64,000 bases of DNA from Hirundichthys speculiger (GCA_018398805.1 JAGFBZ010002028.1:558001-622000); one strand, 5' to 3'. Positions 36,050-51,532 are shown, counted from the first letter of the stretch. Translations and numbers: made by a program. The notes: a model not told the origin generated them from the sequence alone.

Positions 36050-36930
36050 CACCTGCATCAATATTTTGGAAATTTGGTTTGCTTATTTAAAGCAGCTAAC
36101 ATTTGACCATTTAACTCCAAGCGCTTTAACAGCCTCACAGAGCTTTTAACTGTGTGGAGACTGTGATAATAGGTTATGTCGACAGTAAAACTTTTAATTT
36201 ATTACTAATAATAAAGTGCTAGTCTGCTAATTGAAAGCAGCTGACATTGTACCTGATAAATGTGAACTAGGGCAGCAGGGTGGCTCGGTGGTTATTACTG
36301 TTGCCTCACAGCAAGAAGGTTCCTGGTTCAAACCTCGGCAGGGGTCTTTCTGTGTGGAGTTAGCATGTTCTCCTCGTGCTTGCGTGGGTTTCCTCCAGCT
36401 TCCTTCCACAGTCGTAAGACTGTGGGAAGACTTAGGTTCATTGGTGGCCTGTCAAAGTCAATTACTGTCATATGTACAGGCCATACAGAGGATCCAAATT
36501 ACATTACTCTCAAACCCGCAGCATATAACTAAGAATAAAGATTAAAAACATACAGTAAATGAAAGGTGTTAAAAGTAAAGTGCATGTACCGTCCAGTGGG
36601 AAGATTGAGCCTCTAACACTGTACGTGCTAAATGTGAGCATTGTTACAGAAAATCTATTTGTTCCAAAATTAGCATTTATCTTAATGTGCTACAATAGCT
36701 TAACACAGTTTAATGTTGCTGTTGACTGTCAATACGTGCTACACCCCAGCAATAGTTTGGTTTTAGGGCTAACTATAAAGTGCTAATTGGCTTATTCAAT
36801 GTGTGCTAAATGTTAGCATTGTTGCAGCGTGGCAAATATGGTGGCAAAATGGCAACATTCAACAAATGTTAGCATTTTTCACATAATGCTGTAATAGCTT
36901 CATGATCAGGTGTAAATTATTTCGAGTTAA
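36050..36930. repeat. Degenerate low-copy tandem repeat split by a SINE
   Basis: GTGCTAAATGTGAGCATTGT near 36627 recurs as GTGCTAAATGTTAGCATTGT near 36805. TTAGCATTTATCTTAATGTG (about 36670) recurs as TTAGCATTTTTCACATAATG (about 36868). ATAAAGTGCTA occurs at about 36211 and 36774. Spacing is roughly 180-200 bp. The SINE at 36269-36450 lies inside the series. Confidence 0.5.
36269..36450 (+). mobile_element. DANA/HE1-like tRNA-derived SINE
   Basis: Starts GGCAGCAGGGTGGCTCGGTG, with an A-box-like TGGCTCGGTGG at 36281-36291 and a B-box GGTTCAAACCT at 36325-36335, then GTGTGGAGTTAGCATGTTCT and GTGGGTTTCCTCC. This is the fish DANA/HE1 (V-SINE) body order. The expected CCAAAGACATG-type continuation is replaced and the 3' LINE-matching tail is not clear, so the copy is probably truncated. 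Confidence 0.75.
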
Positions 36931-40856
<3,926 letters not shown>

Positions 40857-41155
40857 GGCTTTTGGGGAATCATCCATCAGACAATGAGGTGAAATGCTGC
40901 GACGTCCGATGGGACTCCAAAATGGACAACCCTTCAGGCGGCACACTAAAAAGGACTGCTTCTTCCTGTGAGCCCGAGGGGGCCTCGGTCACTTCCGCCG
41001 CCACCCAGAGACTGTGCAGCGGGCGACTGAAGATCTGCCTGCTGGCCCTCGTCCTCCTACACACTGTCATCATCATTTCAGCCTCCCATAATTCTACGCT
41101 GGTGGGCGTGGCTGCCATTTTCTCGCCAGAGGAAGGTGCATCGAATGAGGAGTGA
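40857..41155 (+). CDS. nalf1: NALF1-type NALCN auxiliary factor, exon 3 (C-terminus and stop)
   Basis: Terminal coding exon, 98 complete codons plus the rest of the split glycine; stop TGA at 41153-41155. It reads GLLGNHPSDNEVKCCDVRWD, then a DNPSGGT-like linker, a serine/alanine-rich stretch, RLCSGRLKIC and a hydrophobic segment LLALVLLHTVIIISA (about 41035-41082), followed by an N-S-T sequon and a C-terminal NEE. The CC pair, the RLKIC-hydrophobic block with the LLHT motif and the acidic NEE end match FAM155A/NALF1 better than FAM155B/NALF2, whose tail carries a long histidine-rich insert that is absent here. Together exons 2 and 3 give about 155 of an expected 450 or so residues. Teleosts may have two NALF1 co-orthologues; I cannot tell which this is. 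Confidence 0.92.
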
Positions 41156-44100
41156 GCCCCGGGGTTGAATCAAGAGTGATGTCACCAGAGCAGGATTATG
41201 GCTTTTTACAGCGTCGAGGCTGAAAGGGACGCATCTGGCGCGACGTGCTGGAGATGTCACTACAATGTGCCGCCAATGGACCATTAATCAAAGGAACTGA
41301 GAGGGTTTTAACTGGAGATAAGGGTGCTCATATTGGACGTCAACCTGGCCAAGATGTTTGAGGCCCACCCCTTAGAAGAACTGACCTCTTGCCACTTGAA
41401 ACCTGCTCATTGTTTCTATTCCATCCAAATGTTTTCTAGCATATTGTCCCATCGATACTCCTCGTCCCACCTTCCCGCCCTCCACCCCCTTCCCCCCGCA
41501 TTATCAGCCTGCGTTTGGGTGGCATGTCAGAGGAATACAGACATTGATGAAGTGTGCGCTCTAACTTATCATCATTACCTTTAGATTTTTGCTGCACTTT
41601 TTTTTTTTCCCTGTGCCAGAATGTTTTTGACATATCTGACATATCAGCTGTGTTCCACTTCCTGCTCTTCATCACTTTAGAGGCATCTTCTTTAGTACCC
41701 TGTGTGTGATGTTGCTCGAGGGCCTGCCAGTATCAGCTCATCCATCACTCGGGTGTGGGTCTTGCTTCTCTGAAAACAAAAATGTACGTGGTTCTTCTGT
41801 ATTCTGATGTTCAGCTTGTATTTTTATTTTTTACTTTCTACCGGACCTTTTCTCAACCCCTTACGGCAGTACTTGCCGAAGCATTTTAGGACCTTAAGTG
41901 CTCTGAGACTGGCTCGCTCTCTCTCCTGGCTTGTTCGCCAGCTGAGCAAGCTAGGAGGGAAGTGGAAAAGGTAGTGACAGTTCTCAGTTTCAGGGTGTCG
42001 CAGGATGCTTAGGATGTCGTTTCTGGTTTTTCTAAAGGGTTCAGTTTACCTCATACGGTGGTGATGTTTCAGACAGACGGCCCGGTGGCTCGTCGTCACG
42101 AAGTATCTAAACTTGTCATACGTGACATTTGCAGGAACAACCAAGGGATGCTGAAGCTGCATGAAGCCAAAACAGCAGTGGCCTCATTTATCAACCAAAT
42201 ATAAGCTACTTCAAACTCGCAGAATCCGGTTCATTACTTTTACCGTTTTGCTTTTGAAGAACAAGCTGAAGCTACAAAGAGTCATGTAGCCTCAACTGTT
42301 AATTTTATTTTATTTTTTGAAGCAATCTGGCCCACTCTCATGTCCCCCATAATGAAAATATGTTAATTAACTTCTCAGAGAAATTAAAGTTAGACCATTT
42401 TTAGCCTCAGATTTAGCATCTTCAGGTTATAGAGTATGGGAAGGAAGAGATTGCAGCACATACAACACAAATTGAATCATCGTTTTTAGAAAATCAATAA
42501 TGTTGATATGTTAACCCCCCCAAAAAAAAAAAAAAATTTAAGACTGAGCACAAGTCAGATATGTTAAGGGTACAATGGTCTAAAATTTGGTTTGTCTTTG
42601 TCAGATGTAACACCTCCTGCACTCCACTGTCCTCATAACATAGTTGTAAACAAATAAAAAATTATTTAAAAATAAATATAGCTATATTTTGCAAAAAGAA
42701 AATGCTATCATGCTTGATCAGTCAGGACGTTCAGCATTGAAATAACTTTTTTGTCTCCTTGAAACTTCGTGCTGACCCGTTTCCTCCGGTGGAGTAGGAC
42801 ATCTCTGAAGGCTCCTGGTTACTGGGGAGACTCCTGCCATGGCAACGCATATTTTGCTTGATAAATGAGGCTCTCAGATGTTTGAGTGCCTCTCTGCCGT
42901 GTAATATGGGCCAAAATTAGAGTCAGTGAGAAGATTCCTTGTGTTCACCCATTTACAGACAGAAAGCAGAAAACCGCATGTAAAAAAAAAATGGCCTCAC
43001 TGTGTGTGACTGAAATTACAAGTATGAAATTTTTAACCCTGAGTTATTTGTACTTCACGGTCAGAGGGCTGATGGCCTTGTCGTCTTCAACCATAACCCC
43101 TCTGTGATGTCACTCACTGGTTCTCTGAAGACTGTTTCTGGTTTTTGGGCTCTGGGTGACACCATTTTGGTTTGAGGTGGCTCTGTTTAATTCAAAAATG
43201 GGTAAATGAGTGGAATGAACAAACCTGGCACTGGTTGGAACACTCCCATCTAATCTAGCTATATTAGCTTAGCTCATGCGAACCTGCGATGCTAACTTTA
43301 TATTCACTCTGATCAAATCTGTTCATTCCGTTGATGTCACTTCTCAAACAACATCTGAAACGGCTGTTGCTGAAGCAGAAACGAGGACCGCCAGAGCTCC
43401 AACTGGACCCTTGGCAATGAGTCAGCATTTAGCCATTAGCTTCAGCAGACTTTGAGTGGGGACGGAGGCAGTTGCTGCTGTCTGCGTAGCTCAGCTCGAA
43501 GCGAACCCAGAGCCAGTTACAGCAGTCTGTTAGCATAATTAACAGCACAGCGAGCTGATAGTATGTTTAGTGAGAGCTAGCCATTTGATGTCAGACTGCA
43601 ACAGTTATTTAAAGAAAATAGCCCCTAATTATGCATGTGTTTGTGGCTTCAAATCATTTACCTAATGAGGTACATTCGCTCCTCGTACAGTTGTCATGAA
43701 TGCGAACTTACTATGGAGTCCAAAAATCTTTCCTGTACCAGTCTGAAAATACATTTATTTCTGCCCTAAAGCTGGACATTTTAACATGGGGGTCAGTGAC
43801 TGGAATTTGGAGCCCTTAGTGGTCAGTCGAGGAACTGCAACTCTACTTCCACACTGGCAGCAGCTTTCAGGATAGCCCCTTGGCTTTTTGCTCCACTCTA
43901 CTGGAGGCAATAAAACCATCAGCCCTCCTATTGGACAGCTTGATTTTGTGATTTAGCAGACTCCGCCCAGTGAGTCTGGAAAGACAGGGTCAGAAAAGAT
44001 TTGCACATTTAATTTCAGTCACACAGTTTGGGAACTTTGAGTGAGTTCATCTGTGAACAGAGGTTCATTTAAGCACTTCTGCTTTCTTATGGTCTTACAG

Positions 44101-45545
44101 ATCTATCAGGAAGATTTATTTCACAGGGTGACCAAGTTCGACATACAAAAGCAATCTGTGTCTTCAATCTGAAAATCTTACTGACTCCAATTTGAGGCCA
44201 TAGCATAAACCCACTGAGGCATTGGGGGGGGGTTGTTGGGGTTGATGTCCCTAATATGCGGCATGTTCATTAAAATGTTTTACAGTGTTGGTGCAAGTGA
44301 CCAGCCACTCAATCAATCAAATCTCTGACTCTTAAATCTCCTTTAGGGGACCTGATCAATAGCGATCGTTCACAGACTAGCAAAGGGCTGCGTTAGAGTC
44401 AGCGCGCAAGGAGTGTGAGGAGTTTTCAAGGGCTTATCCATCTGATCTTGTTCTGCATTTTTCCTTTCCTTTTCTTTTTTTTTTTTTTTTCCTTTTGCAT
44501 GTCTCCTGCTAGTAGAGTTTCCAGTCCTGAAACATGACACAACACGCAACTAGTGACAGACCAAAAACTAAAGCTAAGGATGCCAGCTCTTTCTAACGAA
44601 GCAGTGTTTTGTCCTCTTTCTTGCCTCTAATGATGACCTGAAGACAGAAGGAAGTTGTAGCCTTGCCTCTGAATTGGCTCGGTGATGGAAATGTCGAATC
44701 AGTGGCCCCCCCCCCCGGCTCCATCCTTCACCATTAACAGCTTGACCTCGCCCCCCCTTCACATCGGAGTGGATGTCCACTCACACGAACATCAAACTGG
44801 GACGTCCGTGGTCCCCCCCTTCTGGCTTGGTGTTTCTGTGTGGCGTGTCGCTCCATTCGTTTGTTTTTCCTGATTTACCAACTCCGACGGGAACGACATT
44901 CCCTGGAAGACAGCGGCGGATCTAATAGGCCCACACTCTGCGCTCCGTCCTCTCCAGCTGTTCACGATCTGATTTCTGTGGATCTATGCAGATGAATCCC
45001 GCCTCAAATGTCCCGCCCACTTTTCCCCAGCCGCCATCGTCACCACCACCGCCCCTCCTTTCCCCCCTTCTGGTCCTTTCTGTTGTAAATATGTCCTGAG
45101 GATACCTCCCCCTCCTCCCCCGCTCCACCCCTGTTGGAATCTCACCGTGTTTTCTGTTCGCCTCCTCGGTTTTTGTCTGTTTTTTGAGATTTTTGCCGCG
45201 TTTTTCTGTTGTCTAAAGCAACGGTGTGAGTTGATGAGTAGGACTACGTTGGATGTTAAAAAGATGAGATAAAGAGGTCTTCAAAAAAAATATATAGAGG
45301 AGACAAGGCTTGAATTGAGAAAAGGGTTCAAATATAGAGAAAAAAAATTATGATAAAGTTATCATATTGTCATACTAGAGATGCTTTAGTTTGCTAATTT
45401 ACTTTCTTTTTTTTCTACAGAAGACTTGGATGAAATTATTTATAAAACTGCGTCCCACAAGTCATGATCTTTTTTGGACGTAAAACAAATACATTTATTA
45501 ACATTTTGTTCAAAAGAAAATAAATATAAATTATGTTAAACATTA
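41156..45545 (+). other. nalf1: Probable NALF1-type 3' UTR
   Basis: From the stop codon to the first strong cleavage context. Early candidate AATAAA signals occur at 42653-42658 and 42671-42676; the best is at 45519-45524. If the distal signal is used, the UTR is about 4.4 kb and includes a family X copy (43085-43850), a long T tract (about 44477-44490) and a CT/GA-rich segment at 44700-45130. UTR extent is inferred from signals only and needs RNA evidence. Confidence 0.5.
43085..43850 (+). mobile_element. Family X repeat within the 3' UTR region
   Basis: Begins near ATAACCCCTCTGTGATGTCA and ends with GTGGTCAGTCGAGGAACTGC at about 43829-43848. Middle landmarks match the 20890 copy: TTCACTCTGATCAAAT, ACAACATCTGAAAC, CTAATTATGCATGTG and ACCAGTCTGAAAATA. 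It lies in sense with the gene. Confidence 0.6.
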
Positions 45546-45562
45546 CCCGTGTTTGTGTCTTC
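45519..45562 (+). promoter_or_regulatory. nalf1: Candidate distal poly(A) signal
   Basis: AATAAA at 45519-45524 is followed about 25 nt later by a GT-rich GTGTTTGTGTCTTC, the expected spacing and content of a cleavage/polyadenylation site. It is the best such pair downstream of the stop codon, and the next annotated element (45641) is a transposon. Confidence 0.55.
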
Positions 45563-45640
45563 TTTATTTAACCACATTAGTTTGGTTAACCCGTTTCTAA
45601 CAATGTTCCATTATGTCGTTTAAAATGAAAAAAAAAAAAA

Positions 45641-46390
45641 AAGGTCCAGAAGTATTTGGACATCGACACAACCGCACGGGATTTGAAATTTGGATTTAAA
45701 ATAAAACTTTTACCATTTAGGAGTTACTGCCATTTCAAGAAAGTATTTGAACAGTTGACTGAAGAGAAGTTAACTGTCCAGGTGTGGTCCATCGTCTCGG
45801 TGGTTCAAGACAAATGAAGCAGATAAAAGGTCTGGTCCCAACGTTGATTTTAAGTTCTTTACTGGATTCGTTGTTTGGAGCTACGTGTTGGACTGGAGCT
45901 ACTAATATGATGTCCAAGGAGATCTCAACGAAGTGAAATCACTAACATAAATCTATCAAATCAGAGAGAGAGAGAGAGGGAAGTTCATAGATGGCGCCAA
46001 ATCAAGAGTTTGGTGCAATCTTTAAAAAAAATAAAGAAAACAGTGGTGAGCTCAACAACATCAAAAGGCTGGAAGACAACTGAAGAGGATGAAGGTAGGT
46101 CTATCATTGTGAAAGTAATCAGGAGACACTTTCATGAATATTAAAACAAAGGGTTTACAACCAAGTGTAAACAATTTGTACCATTCATGAACAGGAAAGC
46201 CATAAACATCTGAACTATACTACCATACTCTGGATTCAAGTTCTGTGGACACATGAAACCAAAACAACTTAATATTGGAATGACGGGAAGAGAAAAACAT
46301 GGAGGAAGGAAAGAAATGATTCAAAGCATCTCACGTCATGTGTCAAACACGGTGGTGGCAGTGTTATGGTATGGGCAGTGTCAGTGCTTA
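45641..46390 (+). pseudogene. Second degraded Tc1/mariner remnant
   Basis: Starts GGTCCAGAAGTATTTGGACA, a Tc1-like terminus, and continues with TGTCCAGGTGTGGTCCATC, a block around GGTTTACAACCAAG and AGTTCTGTGGACACATGAAA, then CAAACACGGTGGTGGCAGTG near 46350, the HGGGSV-type core region. The frame is broken by stops and short indels. It is cut off after the GGTATGGGCAGTG region; the DNDPKH block and the right end are missing. It is related to, but not identical with, the remnant at 955. Confidence 0.75.
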
Positions 46391-47397
46391 CAAACATGGT
46401 TGCCTGCTAGTAAAATGAAAAAGCGGCTATAAAGGTTCTCTTATAGGTGATGTCCAGCTCTGATTGCAGTCTATACAAGGTCAGCACTGATGCTATAATG
46501 TTTTTAAAATAAAGTGATTACATATGTAATGTTCTCCTGCGTACTCATTTTCACATTCCAGTCCAGATGCAAGTTGCTTTGCCAATAAACCAAGTAGAAG
46601 AAGAACCCAGTCTTTACAAAACCTTTAGTCTGTGACCTGAAGCTCTGGCTTGTAGTGCTGAGATGTAAGAAGGTGTCAGGGTTAGTCTTTATGGTCCGCA
46701 CTACTCTGATGGGTTAAGGAAGTCGAGGCAAGGCAAGTTTATTTGTATAGCACATTTCATGTACAAGACAATTCTAGGTGCTTTATATAAAACATTTAAA
46801 GCGTTACAGAGCATTAGCAAAACCCTTTAAGACAACAACCCGAAACGTCCCGTCCGGGGCTCGTCCCATGTCGCTGGCCATTATTACTTTTTTTTTTTTT
46901 TTTTTAATGTAAAAGCGTTTGCTTTGCTGTTATCACCAGAATGCACCACAACAATCTGTCCCTCATTGAAAATGCTCATGTGCAAGATTTTTTTTATCTT
47001 TTAAACCCTATAAAGTTAGGGTGATGAAAGTTTGACTGCATTAGTTCCATCCAAACAAGCTCCGTACATTCAGATTCACACCTAAGGCAAATTTGGACTC
47101 ATCAAGCAACCTAACGGTCATGTTTTTGGACTGTGAGAATGATTTGGAGTGCGTGGACAAACATGGGAGATCATATAAACTCCGTATAGAAAGACCCTGG
47201 CCATTATTTAATTCCAGAAAGATTCAAGCTGATCACCATCCCACTGTTTACCTTAAATCTGTTCTAGGAATTATAAATCTGATCGTTGTCTCTTCCTACT
47301 GTTTGACAGAATAATAGAGTGACGAGTGATGGAGAAACTTCTTAAACTCAAAATGTGGGAAGAATGAACAGAATTGAGCAGTTTAAAGTGGCTGCTG
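46391..47397. other. Intergenic DNA with a LINE-type repeat scrap
   Basis: No gene seen. 46728-46830 begins AGGCAAGGCAAGTTTATTTG and TATAGCACATTTCATGTACA, matching the start of the repeat at 50595. Homopolymer T near 46891-46906. Confidence 0.45.
46728..46830 (-). repeat. LINE 3' end fragment (AGGCAAGGCAA type)
   Basis: Same AGGCAAGGCAAGTTTATTTG opening and GCTTTATATAAAA-type continuation as 50595-51145, where the following sequence encodes a LINE protein tail on the minus strand. Only the outer 100 bp is present. Confidence 0.6.
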
Positions 47398-47632
47398 TAA
47401 TTCACATTTTCTATGTAGCAATATCACTTCCCGCCACACAGAGGCAGCATATCACAAAGTCCGTGTGTCACCTCCTGGCCTAAGACACAACTAAGTACAT
47501 CTCTAGTGAGACAAAGTGGTATTAAAAGGTATGCCGACCATCCCAGCTCTTTAGCACAAGTTTATCGGTGGCTCTGTATGCCCCCATGTGGTCAGTGGTG
47601 GTATTGTTACATTGAGTGGCTTTAATGATTGA
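47398..47632. mobile_element. Family Z MITE, diverged copy
   Basis: TTCTATGTAGCAATATCACTTCC on the left and GTTACATTGAGTGGCTTTAA on the right, with GCCCCCATGTGGTCAG inside. Parts of the interior are rearranged relative to 28478-28692. Confidence 0.55.
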
Positions 47633-49079
47633 ACGTCTACAACCGACTCTAGTAAGTGAGTATTGTGTTTAATAAAAACAATGTGCTTAGGTTAAAACTG
47701 AGTTATTATCTTTCAAGTTAATTGGATATAACTAGATAATTCTGATCATGTTAATCTTATTGTTTAAGAGGTATTTTTTCCCTGAAGGTGAGCGCTTGAC
47801 AATCCGTCACCATGAGGCAATAAAATAATTTGCAAAAGTAATATTCATGAAATATTTGTTAAAAAAATTGAACAAATTTTTAATTAGCAAATTTAAATAA
47901 TGTGTAAAATTATGTTTTTTATGATTTTTTAAAATAATTGTAATACATTTCCACATGTCATTCAGAGTGTATACATCTGGTATTCATATTATTGGGACAG
48001 CTTATAAAAATCTGCAGGTTTATAGTTTCTCAATGCTGACCAGCAGAGGGCAGCAGAGCATCATGTTTTTGTTCTGTTTTTGGACTTATTTTGTAGTCAC
48101 GTTTGAACCTGAGAAACAGTAATCTCCCTCCCCTGAGCGTGTATGAAACATTAAAACAGGATTCTTGTCTGACAGTTACTCAAAAATTACACTTGTGGGC
48201 ATCACTGACTTGATGAATGTGCCGCAATTTTCCAAACAGGCCAAACATCTGGATGTCAATTCAGTCTGTAGTGATTGTTCTCTCCCTGTGTGGAGATCAT
48301 AAACATGCAGTTTGTTCAGTGAGGGCCCGGGGCCAGAAGCCCTGAGCTTATTTTTGAACAAATTGGTATGGAGCCTGTTTCTCAAAAGCTCATAATCAAT
48401 GTTTTTTTTTTTTTTTTTAAATTCTGTCCTTCATCACAGCAGGCCCACGTCAACAACATCCACCCTCACATAATGGCAGTCAAGAGCAGAGTGACTGCAC
48501 TTGACTTGTCCAAAGGCCTCATATGTTCTCAATCATTTTGTTCCTTTACCTTGTGTCCTTTTTCTTTCTTTTTTTTTTTTTTTACTGAAGTTAGGAAAAT
48601 TTGCTTTCAAAAACATGTCTTTTGTCATGGCTATTGGACCACAATCCAACGAACTCTAAACACAATGGAAGAGCATTTTCTTTTTATTAGAAGAAAACCA
48701 TGCAGGATATATTTTATACCTTTTTTCAGCCTCAAGGTGGCTTCATAGGACCAGTTTGTACAAATGTTGAGCCATGCCAGCTATGGATTTGTCCCTACTC
48801 TGGGATTAAATACACTTTCATAGCTTGTTTTTACAAATGAATTTGAAGCAGTGAAGGAGAAGCGTTTGGTTAGGGAGAAGAGGCCAATTTGGGATTCTTA
48901 TTTTTTTCTTTGGAATCATGCCAGGTTACAATAATGTATGTCATTTTGAGTTACATTTTAATTTGAAGCATTTCTGAAAATCAAAAATCATATCAGGAAG
49001 TCTTTGGCTGCAAGACCAGTGTGATGAACATCGTCAAACTGCTCACACTGTAGTGCGTAGGACAGCTGATTTGGATGAA
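47633..49079. other. Intergenic DNA, one CTCF-like site
   Basis: No gene. Several long T runs (48402-48418, 48568-48583). A perfect CTCF-like core is at 48040-48054. The 126-codon open frame at 48368-48748 is homopolymer-driven. Confidence 0.4.
48040..48054 (+). promoter_or_regulatory. CTCF-like core (plus strand)
   Basis: CCAGCAGAGGGCAGC matches every position of CCASYAGRKGGCRSY. The surrounding sequence is not an obvious repeat. Confidence 0.45.
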
Positions 49080-49475
49080 AGATGGAAGATATCCCCACGA
49101 GTAAAGTGTTCTTGGGGTGGGGGGGCCCATGCTTCCCCTCTGTGGGGTGGCAATGTGGGTGTGGTGTCCGCTCTTTCCCCACCATCGTGCTTTACCCGTG
49201 GTGCCACCGGTGGGCTCTAGATGTGCCAGCTGGTGCCTTTTCTGGATTCTGGGCTGGTCCATTTTTCTGTTGCCTCTGAGGTGTGTGTGTGTGTGTTGCC
49301 TTGACTGGACTTGTTACTGGTGGAGGGGCTGGCCAGGTTCCTGTTGAGCCTGGAGGGAAATCCAGTACACTGGTGGAGGTCTACTGCATGACACTGGCCC
49401 AACACACCAGCGCCAACTGTGATCCAGCCTGTAGTTGTGGTTGAGGTCACTGGTTGATGCTGAGGAAGCATTGGA
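49080..49475. repeat. GC-rich anomalous block, probable repeat
   Basis: A sharply bounded GC-rich island in AT-rich DNA, with a G run (49116-49125), GTGGTGTCCGCTCTTTCCCC and a GT run (49280-49296). Overlapping open frames on both strands reflect composition. It resembles dispersed fish sequence I have seen but cannot name. Confidence 0.4.
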
Positions 49476-49549
49476 GGTCAACATCACTGCTCTATTTCTC
49501 GCTGCTGGACTGCTTTAGCTCTGGTGTGGATATGAGGGTTTCATGCAAC

Positions 49550-49978
49550 GTCACAACTAGTGTTGTTCTGATTCTGATACCAGTATCGGAAATTGCTCCG
49601 ATACTGGCAAAAGTGCTGGTATCAGTATCGGCAAGTAGGGGAGTCCACGCACCAACTGATGCCAAGTAATTTATATTTAATGATTTATTTATTGGTTACG
49701 TCTGTCACACTACCAGCAAAAAGAAATACTTTTAAATTTTGCAATACTGTTTTATACCGTTCTATTTGGACATTCATTGCTTGTATTTGCTGTATTTATT
49801 CATGTTTCACAACAATGATAATTATATTACAGTCAAGCAATGTTTTATTTTTTTTGCGATTTTTTTTTTTTTTATGTCATACTTGGAAGGGTAGTCGGTA
49901 TCGGTCGATACTCACAGCTCAAGAATCTGAATTGATATCAGCAGGAAAAAATTATGTCGGAACATCTCTAATCACAAC
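49550..49978. mobile_element. Short hAT element, 7/8 TSD match
   Basis: The body is 49558-49970, starting TAGTGTTGTTCTGATTCTGA and ending GTCGGAACATCTCTA. Flanks GTCACAAC (49550-49557) and ATCACAAC (49971-49978) differ at one base. The interior has GATACC/GGTATCGG words near both ends, like the element at 17869, suggesting a related family. Confidence 0.75.
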
Positions 49979-50285
49979 CCAAAAATATATTTTAAAAATG
50001 TAAAATATATATATATATTAGGGCTGTCAAAGTTAACGCGTTAACGCGTGATTAACGCAAAAATAATTTTAACGCAACTAATTTTTTTAACGCGGATTAA
50101 CGCGCCAGGCCATTTGATGTACAATAGTAGAGAGGAGAGTAGGTTTAATGAGCCTCGGGCCCCGCCGTAGTTGTAGTCCTCCGTAGTTTGTCAAAACAGG
50201 AAGCCATGCACTGACGTCGACGGCCATGCCGCAGACAGACAGACATAAACAAACCGTGGATACAAAAGATAATATTTTGAATGGT

Positions 50286-50380
50286 AAGTTCAGCTTCAAA
50301 ACCTTGCCTGATGGCTAACTCCACAAGATAAATGTTGTTTGTGTTTGCTGTCGATGTGAATTTAGTTACCACCGGAGTCC
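50286..50380 (+). pseudogene. hAT transposase BED-finger remnant
   Basis: Frame from 50286 gives KFSFKTLPDG, a stop codon, then VVCVCCRCEFSYHRS. The C-x2-C pair and the YHRS turn are those of ZBED/hAT zinc fingers. The stop between the blocks and the loss of the downstream histidines show it is inactive. The sister fragment at 55501-55623 aligns over the same residues. Confidence 0.6.
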
Positions 50381-50594
50381 CGACTACTGAAATATCACTT
50401 GTCGGCTAATTAGAGCGCTGATGCAGAGAGCCCCCCCCCCCGTTTGAAGCAAACCGCGAAAGTATTTTGTATGAAGAACATAAGAGAAAATATTGAGTAT
50501 ATATATATATATATAATATATAATGGATTTGGCATTGTAGCAATAAATAAACATGCATTTGTTTTGCATAAGGCAAGCATTTGTGTACTCTCAT

Positions 50595-51145
50595 ATTAGG
50601 CAAGGCAACTTTATTTGTAGAACACAATTCGTACACAAGGCAATTCAAAGTGCTTTGCATAAAATCACAAGAAGGCAAATAGAATCATTCCATACAAGCA
50701 TAAAAATAATCAATAATAAATAAAATTAATTAATAAAAAAAATCAATTAATTAAATAAAAAATGAAAAGGTGCAGATAAAATCCTTCCAGTCATCATCTT
50801 CACATCTAAACAGAACTGTTTTCAGTCTGGATCTAAACATTGTCAGAGTTCAGGTCTGTCTCACATCTTCTGGAAGACTGTTCCAGATTTTAGGAGCATA
50901 AAACAGAAATGCAGCTTCACCTTGTTTAGTTCTGACTCTGGACACCAGCAGGAGACCACTCCCTGAGGTTCTCAGAGTCCAGGTTGGTTCATATGGATCT
51001 AACATGTCAGAGATGGACTTTGGGGCCATGAAGAGACTTGAACACAAGTAGAGCTGTTTTAAAGTCTATTCTCTGAGTGACAGGAAGCCAGAGACCTCAG
51101 GACTGGACTAATATGGTCATATTTCCTGGTTCTAGTCAGGACTCG
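50595..51145 (-). pseudogene. LINE 3' end with protein-tail remnant
   Basis: On the minus strand at 50850-51047 the frame reads SGLLLVSRVRTKQGEAAF then FYAPKIWNSLPEDVRQ, the conserved C-terminal tail of fish LINE reverse transcriptases. The + strand left edge AGGCAAGGCAACTTTATTTG is the 3' terminus of the element, shared with 46728. No reverse-transcriptase core is present, so it is a 5'-truncated insertion, as is usual for LINEs. It lies within the hAT element, so it inserted later. Confidence 0.75.
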
Positions 51146-51394
51146 TATTAATAAGAGTAATACAACTTGAAAAAGATCTGAATATGGTAGATTTACAACT
51201 GATAAAAATACACAATTAATTTGTGATTAATCATGATTAACTATTGACAGTCATGCGATTAATCTGATTAATTAATTTGAGAAATTGACAGCCCTAATAT
51301 ATATATATAGAAATATAAAAATAATTGCCCCCCATACAATTGTTACGTTGGAATTACATGTGGGGATTAAAAAAATTTTTTTGAACCAGGTAGT

Positions 51395-51485
51395 TGAACA
51401 CATTTTAACATGGTGGTTAATAAAGATTGACTCTCCTTCGGACGCAGCCCCCAGTGGTCAGTCGAGAAACTGTAATTTGCTGCAC
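51395..51485 (+). repeat. Family X end fragment
   Basis: ACATTTTAACATGGTGGTTA, GATTGACTCTCC and GCAGCCCCCAGTGGTCAGTC follow the family order, in the same direction as 20890 and 43085. Confidence 0.6.
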
Positions 51486-51517
51486 TACTGGTTTAGCCTG
51501 ATTTGTGCTTCAGGGCG

Positions 51518-51532
51518 CCACTAGAGGGCAGT
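51518..51532 (+). promoter_or_regulatory. CTCF-like core (plus strand)
   Basis: CCACTAGAGGGCAGT matches every position of CCASYAGRKGGCRSY, in a GGCGCCACTAGAGGGCAGTG context. It lies about 30 bp beyond the family X end. Confidence 0.45.

Larger units (their letters stand above)
50011..51304. mobile_element. hAT element containing a LINE insertion
   Basis: The body is 50019-51296. The ends are TAGGGCTGTCAAAGTTAACG and TTGACAGCCCTA, with ATATATAT on both sides (low complexity, so the duplication is suggestive only). Subterminal GTTAACGCGTTAACGCG-type words are present. It carries a broken BED-finger transposase fragment (50286-50380) and, nested inside, a LINE tail (50595-51145). A partial sister is at 55490-55773 on the other strand. 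Confidence 0.78.

Noticed and set aside
36281..36335. A-box and B-box suggesting a tRNA gene
   Set aside because: The surrounding sequence is a DANA/HE1-like SINE; there is no cloverleaf with a paired acceptor stem.
48368..48748. 126-codon frame downstream of the gene
   Set aside because: It owes its length to two long T runs (poly-phenylalanine) and has no family resemblance.
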